Assembly: GCA_003254885.1 (NCBI GenBank)
Contig: QANT01004121.1
Coordinates: 1 to 24,661 of the forward strand
Origin: Purshia tridentata
Taxonomy: Eukaryota > Streptophyta > Magnoliopsida > Rosales > Rosaceae
Length of the DNA stretch: 24,661 bases
Direction of reading: 5' to 3'
Each line of letters starts with the position of its first letter. Within the stretch, counting starts at the first letter, position 1. This document shows positions 18,558-24,661 of this stretch, piece by piece. The position numbers and the translations under genes were made by a program. Under the pieces are notes generated by a model that had not been told where the DNA came from, searched no databases, and saw only the letters and a list, made by a program, of their open reading frames with translations.

Positions 18558-18905
18558 GTAAGGCCATCCACAGTAATGAGAGCTATAGTCATTTGAGAGT
18601 AATGTATGGGTATCTAATGACCATCACTCACTTGTAGTGGGCTGGAATATTATTAAGAGTGAAGTTTTTGAGAGTGATAGGTGGGACTTATACTTGAGTC
18701 GGATTGAGAGTCATAGAAGCTGAGCGTAATAGGTGGTAAAGCCATCACCAGCGGTGAGGGCTATAGTGTATGAGTATCAAATGACTATCACACACCTTTT
18801 TTTATTGGGCTGAAATATTGCAAGAGAAGCTATTTGAGAATGATAGGTGAGACACACACATGAGTCTGATTGAGAGTCATAGAAGTTGAGTGTAATAGGT
18901 AGTGG
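18558..18905. repeat. Two diverged tandem ~175-bp units, probably MITE-derived
   Basis: Units at about 18558-18733 and 18735-18905 align with each other: both start GGTAA-GCCATC, share GGCTATAG or AGCTATAG, GGGCTG-AATATT, GATAGGTG-GAC and GATTGAGAGTCATAGAAG, and end in GTAATAGG. The opening GCCATCCACAGT resembles the ends of plant Harbinger-type MITEs, but I cannot prove terminal repeats. The frames inside are not genes. Confidence 0.65.
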
Positions 18906-20104
18906 GCCCCACCCACGTGTGTGTGAACGAAATGATTTTTGGAGAGAGAGTTGGGGTGGCAAAATGATTGCAATATCCTTTTGTTTTAATTTTGGGTCAA
19001 TTAAATTATGTTATGTATTATATTTAATTAAATTACAATTTATATCGGTATAATTAATATTATTATAATTAAATTGGAAATGAACTGAAAGTATTAGATA
19101 CTAAAATTACTGAAATTGAATCGAAAACCAAAGTTAACCAAAAATTACCAAATCAAAAAATACCAAAATTCTTAGTTATGGTTTTGGTAAGCTCCATTAC
19201 GGAACTGAATCGACCGATAGGCCGTCTTAATTCAAACCATTAACATAAGTGAACTGAAAAGCACTGTGAACTACCAAATGGATTGAACCTCTGTTTGTTG
19301 GTATGTTAACTGTATTTTAAATATATATAGTTCGTCCCAAATAAGAGGGCTCTTTAAAATCTCGAGTCTTCTGCCACGACACTACTTGTTCCATCCCATA
19401 CTGGCCATAGATGGTGTGATGATTCATCAGCCTTTTGATATGATTGTCAAATTATTTTGGATTGGATATTAACTCCCACAAAGATTTCAAACAATATCGA
19501 GTAGTGAATTTCCAATAGAGATGAAAAAACTCATGATATAATCAAAACTTTTGTTGTGGTCTAGGGCTCAAAAGAACAAAACGGTTCATGCAGACTCCAG
19601 AGGTTTTTCTTACAAGTCAACCTATTTTTTGATAAGACGAGTGCTCACCACAGAAATTAATGGCTTGACATTCTTTGTTTTTTTCTTTATGTTTTTCATT
19701 GAAATTATCAAATAGTTTCAGTATAACCCGATTTCAGTTATAAAATTGTGTACAAATGATATTTTAAAGAGACGTCTTTTTTGTCTTTTGTTATATTTAC
19801 ATATGACAATTGAAAAAGACATGTCGAACGCACCCCCGGATTTATCATCCTAAAAAGTAGGTGAATTATTTTCACACCAACAACCTCCAAAGTAAAAGTT
19901 TATACAAAATGAACATTTTTATCATTTAATAAGAATAAATCATAAATTTGACTACACAGTTTTAACTAAATCGGGTGGGGTTCCTAGTAAGCGGTGACAG
20001 AGCGGCAGAGGCTAAGCTAAGCTTAACCCATTTGGCCATTTCCAATTGAGACCAAAACGAAAAAACAATGCTTGCACTTTCACTTTGCGATGGACCACTT
20101 TGGA
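18906..20104. other. Intergenic AT-rich DNA between F-box units
   Basis: I see no gene, RNA or recognisable transposon domain on either strand. A CACGTG hexamer at 18913-18918 lies next to the repeat above and is not assigned a role. The inverted-repeat element found upstream of F-box gene 1 is absent here. Confidence 0.45.
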
Positions 20105-20460
20105 TACAACGAAGACTTTCTTGGTCGTTTTCTGCTTACAAAAGTCTGACGTTGAGAAAACATTTTACTTTCTCACTTTTGAGAACGCATGGAGACTTAT
20201 CTGATCAGGTGCACTAACAAGCTCTCTTATTCTTCTTCACGTATTTTTGATCATTTAATGTTCAAAACACTAAATTGAATGACTGTGTTTTTGGTTGTGG
20301 GTTTTTTCTTATCTTTTCTGTTTTGCCAAAAAAGTGTTGAATTTTCCTTTTTCTGGTTGCTATGATGCAGTAAGGCTCTGTGAATCGTGGGAATGTTTTG
20401 GATGTTGAGAAGTAAGTTACAAATTCTTGGCTAATCACTTGTATTTTGATTTTGTCATGG
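20105..20460 (+). repeat. Copy 3 of the F-box upstream/5'UTR region
   Basis: This is a more diverged copy of the segment at 15718-16080. Candidate exon 1 ends at 20208 (CTGATCAG/GTGCAC); candidate exon 2 runs 20371-20411 with a proper donor (GAA/GTAAGT). It lies upstream of F-box gene 2 and supports a two-intron 5'UTR model. It lacks the transposon end that marks copies 1 and 2. Confidence 0.65.
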
Positions 20461-22223
20461 ATTTTAAATTTCCATGATTGTTAAGTAGTAAATATGTGTG
20501 ATTCTTTCTATATTTTACTATTGATGGTCTATTCTCTTCCGTAAAGGTCATGATTTTTAGCTTATTTGATTTTGCTTTGGCCCAATTGACACCATTAAGA
20601 TGGATGGTATGATGAGTATCTGCTCCAAAATGATCAGTATACGTTAATTTTTTTTCTTTTATGTTAGAGTGTTAACTATGTTATTTTCCTGGTTTTTGGA
20701 ACAAAAGGAAACATGAATTGAAAATTGTTTCATTTGAAGGAAATCTTCAATTCCATTTTTAAATTGTTTTCTCTTCCTTTTATTTTTCTATGCCTATATA
20801 ACATAGTGGAATGCGAGAATCTTTCAATATAAGGAGGTGATGATTGCATTTTCGGATAGAGTGCGGTTTTTGGCTTCTTTGTATTGGGGAGCTGTAGTTG
20901 GATGATTGTTGTTGTTGGTTTATGCTTCCTGTGATAGTTTGTTAGTAAGGAAAGATAAAGTTGGGTTCTTCCTAATTTTGCCCGGTTAGTGGAGTTCTTG
21001 TTGTCTGGTGGATGTTTCCTCTGTGCTTTTTGACTTATTTTGATAAAGTCATTGTTTTCCATGTAAAATATTTAGAAGTTTATATAAAGATGTTGATCAT
21101 GAATCAAAGTGGTTTAATAATCCCTTACCTAGACACTCTTGATGGATAGGTTAGTAGACTTGGTATTAAAAGTCTTGGCCTAGACTTGGTATTAAAAGTC
21201 TTGGCCTAAGGGACTACATAAGTTTTCTTAACACTCAGACTTTATCTTTATAAATAGGTGACTAATTACGCCATCTGTTTGCTGTTTGGTGGTGACTTCG
21301 TTTATTGATGCCATCGGGCCATCATATATATGCACAAACTTGCACAGCTTCTGCCATTACTAGACACCTACAATGGGCCCTAGGATAATTTGTTAGTTTA
21401 AGATTTGTACATCGAACTGGTTGTGGAGATTCCAGGAGGAAAGGGATTCCCTTTGGTTTGTCGTCATTCGAAGTCAATTTGGGCTGCAAGAGAATGACAG
21501 CTGCTGCTTCTTAGAGTTTTGTTCTGTTGTTCTGTATGTATTTTTATTGTGTTTATTGTTTATAGCTGCTGTTAGGAGGATATTTTTTTAGTGTGGTGGA
21601 CTTATTGTTATATGTTATGCACATGCCGATTGTAATTAATGAATTGTTGTTTTCTTTAAAAAAGAAAATATTCCTATGCTGAACTTTAGCGGGTTAGCTT
21701 TCAGCCTTTCTACTCACATATAAACCCACACTTACTAGGGAACTCTGTTGGAGGATCTAATATCCAGACATACAAGAGATAGGGATGTTAAGGAGGGAGT
21801 GGTGACTTATGTGTATTAGTGACGTTGGAAAACAAATCTGTTTTAAGGAGAAAAGATAAGCAGCTATTTTAAAAATAAATAAATAAATAACAACAAGAAA
21901 AAAGCTTTTGCGTGTGTACTAAATATGCAAATATAAACAAAAAAGAGCATGAACCAAAGAGAAGACTAAGTAATGGTTTTGTTCTATAAACAAAAGGTAG
22001 TTTTCACTCAGTGTGTCTTCTATGAGTTTATCGAATAATATCTTCTATTACTTATCCATTTGTTACTTTCCTTTTTTTTTTTTCTGAAAAGATATTCATT
22101 TGATAACTTCCTGAAAAGTGGATCAGGTGTTGTGTATCCTCTTCCCCTTTTTTGTCTTTAACTTTCCATTTCTTTCTTCATTTTTCAAAATGAAAATGTG
22201 TAATGTCGTCATTTTGTCTATAG
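20461..22223 (+). other. Probable 5'UTR intron of F-box gene 2, with unit-specific insertion
   Basis: Most of it aligns with 16103-17138 in unit 2, including the stretch with GATGTTGATCATGAATCAAAGTGG. About 370 bases (roughly 21455-21823) have no counterpart in unit 2. That block has a T/A-rich stretch with TTAATGAATTGTTGTTTTC then AAAAAAG near 21640-21665, like a retroposon 3' end, but no domain is readable. No coding exon is recognised. Confidence 0.5.
21155..21206. repeat. Perfect 26-bp tandem duplication
   Basis: Two identical 26-base units (beginning TAGACTTGGTATTAAAAG) follow each other directly. Unit 2 has one related, unduplicated stretch near 16570-16590, so this is a recent local event in unit 3. 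Confidence 0.9.
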
Positions 22224-22249
22224 GTGTTAAGAGCTTAAATTAAGAAGGC
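22224..22249 (+). other. Short 5'UTR of the coding exon, F-box gene 2
   Basis: The acceptor TATAG/GTGTTAAG is followed by 26 untranslated bases before the ATG, matching F-box gene 1 in length and almost in sequence. Confidence 0.6.
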
Positions 22250-23518
22250 ATGATGGCGAAATCAATAGGAAGCAGGAATTCAGGCTTATTAAGGTTAGTG
22301 GAGGAGAGATCGTTAACCAAGAAAATAGAGGAAGAGAAAAAACATCAACAAGAAACACTAGTTCCTTATCTTCCCAAAGACTGTATCTCACATATCCTTG
22401 TACAACTTCCTCTTGAAGCTCTTCAAAGAGCAAGGTTTGTTTGCAAGTCTTGGTATAACATGATTAAAAACCCCAAATTCATTGATGCTCATTTACATCA
22501 GTCTGAATCTGTTTTGATCTATCTATCACCAATTACAAATGAAAGTTTATATCCTTTTTCTGAGGCATCTATTGCGCAAGAGAAGCCAGACACTGTTTCA
22601 GTTGAATCAAAACTTCTTCAACTAAACTCTATCCCCTTTTTCAACCACCCGGCCATAAACTCTACAAGGTTTTATGTCCAGTTTCTGGAATTTAGAGATG
22701 GTAAGAGTGAGATAAGAGGGTACAGTTTAAGCTGCTTGGGAAATATTAGAGCCACCTGCAATGGTTTAATTTTGCTTGATAACAACTTGAAGAAGGGAGG
22801 ACTAATAGTCATGAATCCTGTGACTAGGAAGCTTTTGGCACTTCCTCTGGGTACCTTTATTAGTCCACATGATGAATCCTATGGTTTTGCATTGGTTGAT
22901 GCTACTGGTGAATATAAAGTAGTTCACTTGTTTCGGGATGAGTTGGGGTTTTTCAGCTGTGAGATTTTGAGTCTTTGGACTAAAGCATGGAGAGAGGTCA
23001 ATGGTCCTGCATTTGGGCTCTTTGGTTGGTTTGGATATGGACCTGTTTCAGCAATTGGAGCTTTGCACTGGATTCCTCAAATTGATCATAGCGATTACAT
23101 AGTGTCTATGGACGTTGATAAGGAGAAGTTTCACCAAGTAACACTCCCGAAAAGTAGCAGAACCTATGATAGGATTGTTGAAATGGATGGCTTTTTAGGT
23201 TTTGTCATTCATGAGGACGTGAACCACATTGACATTTGGATCTTGAAGGGTTTCTGTGGGGAAGTCTGGACAAAGAATCACAGTATCACAGTTGGCTCCG
23301 TAATAGACATGGTTCCTGTTTTTAGCTTAAGAATCAAGGGAGATATTATTTTCAAGAGAGACGAAGATGGCTCCTTCTATGTTTATAACCTCCAATGCCA
23401 AGACATGAGAAAGGTTGAGATGGTAAATGGATGTATCCCAAGGTCTTCTGCTACCTACCTGCCTCATTTGAACAGCCTTGTTTCATGGATGGATGCAAGT
23501 GAAGACATGTGTGATTGA
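22250..23518 (+). CDS. F-box protein with C-terminal F-box-associated domain (422 aa), tandem paralogue
   Basis: This is the second single-exon F-box gene, collinear with the one at 17165 over its whole length and presumed to serve the same SCF adaptor role; the target is unknown. The F-box is at about residues 38-82 (LPKDCISHILVQLP, then ARFVCKSWYNMIKNPKF). The FBA-type region shows CNGLILLDN about 170-178, MNPVTRKL about 188-195, GEYKVVHLF, ILSLWTKAWREV and GYGPVSAIGALHWIP. Compared with its paralogue it has extra charged residues before the F-box (IEEEK, ETL) and a shorter, hydrophobic FGLFGW stretch where the other has KWREVRHNEFGTG. These two places are the main candidates for divergence. 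The tandem ATG start is conserved. No frameshift or early stop. Confidence 0.93.
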   Translation: MMAKSIGSRNSGLLRLVEERSLTKKIEEEKKHQQETLVPYLPKDCISHILVQLPLEALQRARFVCKSWYNMIKNPKFIDAHLHQSESVLIYLSPITNESLYPFSEASIAQEKPDTVSVESKLLQLNSIPFFNHPAINSTRFYVQFLEFRDGKSEIRGYSLSCLGNIRATCNGLILLDNNLKKGGLIVMNPVTRKLLALPLGTFISPHDESYGFALVDATGEYKVVHLFRDELGFFSCEILSLWTKAWREVNGPAFGLFGWFGYGPVSAIGALHWIPQIDHSDYIVSMDVDKEKFHQVTLPKSSRTYDRIVEMDGFLGFVIHEDVNHIDIWILKGFCGEVWTKNHSITVGSVIDMVPVFSLRIKGDIIFKRDEDGSFYVYNLQCQDMRKVEMVNGCIPRSSATYLPHLNSLVSWMDASEDMCD

Positions 23519-24078
23519 TTTGCAGCAATGGTGTATATACAATATAACTATGTTACTTCTGCAGATTTTAAAGTTGGGATTTTTCGAAAAACAAAAGGAA
23601 CTGTGCTGGGTTTTAGGCAGAATTTCTTTTAAGTACCAAGTTTTATTATTTACAAGTATCCCTTTTTGGTTTATAGAATTGAAGTAGAATAAATAATTTT
23701 AAGAGATTCACTTTTGTTTTATGTATTCTTTCGGGTTTACCATTTATGCTATGTATCTTGTTTTGTATGTATTTTCCTCTCTCATTCTTCTGGGCATGGA
23801 TAGAGTAGTACACCCTTCTTCCTGTCTTTATAACTTTTATGTTCCACACAATGCCCACTAGTTTTTTACTTCCCTGTTGTTTGAGCTTAATGACTTGCAC
23901 AAAGAGCACCACTGTTGTATTGTATCTTCCCGGGTCTTCATTTCACTTTTAGCATGATTCTGTTTTTTTTTTTTGGCCAGATTATTAAGTTTATGCTGAT
24001 GGAAAGAGTGAAAATATTTGTTTGTTCTTTTGCTCTTTTTTAAGAAAGTCTACTATTTTTCAAAATGAACAATGCTTA
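23519..24078. other. 3' flank of F-box gene 2 and intergenic DNA
   Basis: The first bases match the flank of F-box gene 1. A 3'UTR probably ends in this stretch, but no single polyadenylation signal stands out. No other gene is seen; the frame at 23646-23912 on the minus strand shows no family motif. Confidence 0.45.
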
Positions 24079-24661
24079 GGTACTCAAATTGGAGTACCTC
24101 CTGGTCGGCATGGCCAATCAAATGAGCTACACCATGAGAGAGAAAAGAGAGTTGGGATAATAGACCTTTATTATGGGCTCATTTGATTGACCATAAGGCC
24201 CTCCACTATGCATCTGAAATTTGATACCCATAAGCCAAAATGGGTATCATTTTAGCAATAACTCTCCACTATGGGGCGGAATATGATAGGCAAAATGGCC
24301 ATCAGCCCAATGTGATAGTGAAATTTGGGTATCACAAAAAGTGATACTCAAAAGCTTGGCCCACACATAATTAATGGGAAAGTAGGAGAGAGAACGGGTG
24401 GGCAGGAGAGAGAAATGGGCGCGCATGTGACTGAACTAGCCTGCTGCAATGGGCCTCGCTCGTTGAAAAGCTGTCGTGTGAGGCGCTAGCTGGCGTGTGA
24501 AAGCCACGGCTGGCTGTGATCCATCGACTATTGCAAGATGGACGGCTGGATAGAAAGAGCCATTGCAGCCCTTTTTCAGTTTGAAAGGGACGGTGCAGAT
24601 TAATGGACCTTTGGAGATCAATGGTCCAGATCTGCCTAGCTTTTTTTTTTTTTAATTATAA
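24079..24661. mobile_element. Hairpin-rich MITE-like sequence
   Basis: Several inverted repeats are packed together: GGTACTC/GAGTACC (24079-24098); a 17-bp pair with one mismatch (24111-24127 with 24177-24193, core CAATCAAATGAGC); a perfect 9-bp pair GATACCCAT/ATGGGTATC (24223-24248); GTATCAC/GTGATAC (24329-24347); and CTGCAATGG/CCATTGCAG-type arms around 24441 and 24572. CTCCACTATG occurs twice. The 24430-24600 part is GC-richer than its surroundings. The right end is cut by the window. No transposase is seen; class is uncertain. Confidence 0.5.

Noticed and set aside
18449-18637. Short plus-strand frame after F-box gene 1
   Set aside because: It runs from the 3' flank into the tandem repeat and shows no family motif.
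20730-21062. 110-codon minus-strand frame
   Set aside because: It lies within the probable 5'UTR intron of F-box gene 2 on the other strand, is Lys/Thr-rich from AT-rich DNA, and is not kept open in the paralogous unit.
24436-24621. 61-codon minus-strand frame near the right end
   Set aside because: It lies in hairpin-rich, repeat-like DNA with no family motif; it looks like a chance frame in a GC-richer patch.

Overview
The window looks like nuclear DNA of a eudicot plant. It is AT-rich, its genes are split by GT-AG introns, it holds plant-type F-box genes and a plant 2-hydroxyacid dehydrogenase gene, and its non-coding part carries LINE (L1-like) fragments, a Helitron-like end, terminal-inverted-repeat elements, microsatellites and a short run of plant telomere-type repeats. 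I cannot name the species. Two single unresolved bases (5517 and 7430) point to a draft assembly.

Layout. (1) 1-799 is a truncated copy of the upstream/5'UTR region of the F-box genes found further right; no F-box body follows it. (2) 800-2410 is mostly unrecognised, with a telomere-like run and a small RNase H remnant. (3) 2411-13999, minus strand: a D-isomer-specific 2-hydroxyacid dehydrogenase gene. Its coding region (9 coding exons, 343 codons plus stop, by my splicing) runs from 12963 down to 5981. Its last five exons, with flanking intron and 3' sequence, are duplicated in tandem: one set at 5981-7606 completes the gene, and a second, equally intact set lies downstream at 2880-4519 with no 5' half of its own. 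A 16-bp minisatellite and one N sit at the duplication junction, and a LINE reverse-transcriptase fragment abuts its other edge. The large intron at 8999-11376 is filled with LINE debris in both orientations. (4) 14001-15574: a non-coding first exon, then a Helitron-like element and a ~0.95-kb element with ~52-bp inverted ends. (5) 15331-23900: two tandem F-box gene units on the plus strand (424 and 422 codons), each with shared upstream sequence, probable 5'UTR introns and a single coding exon. (6) 24079-24661: a hairpin-rich, MITE-like region.

How the genes fit together. There is no sign of a joint pathway. The F-box proteins are probably substrate receptors of SCF ubiquitin ligases; the dehydrogenase is a soluble NAD(P)-dependent oxidoreductase of unknown substrate. 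The architecture suggests repeated local duplication: F-box units were copied, one copy kept only its upstream region on the far side of the dehydrogenase, and the 3' half of the dehydrogenase was copied separately. The most unusual feature is the intact, in-phase, duplicated set of catalytic exons. It is either an alternative 3' cassette, a decaying partial copy, or a haplotype/assembly duplication.
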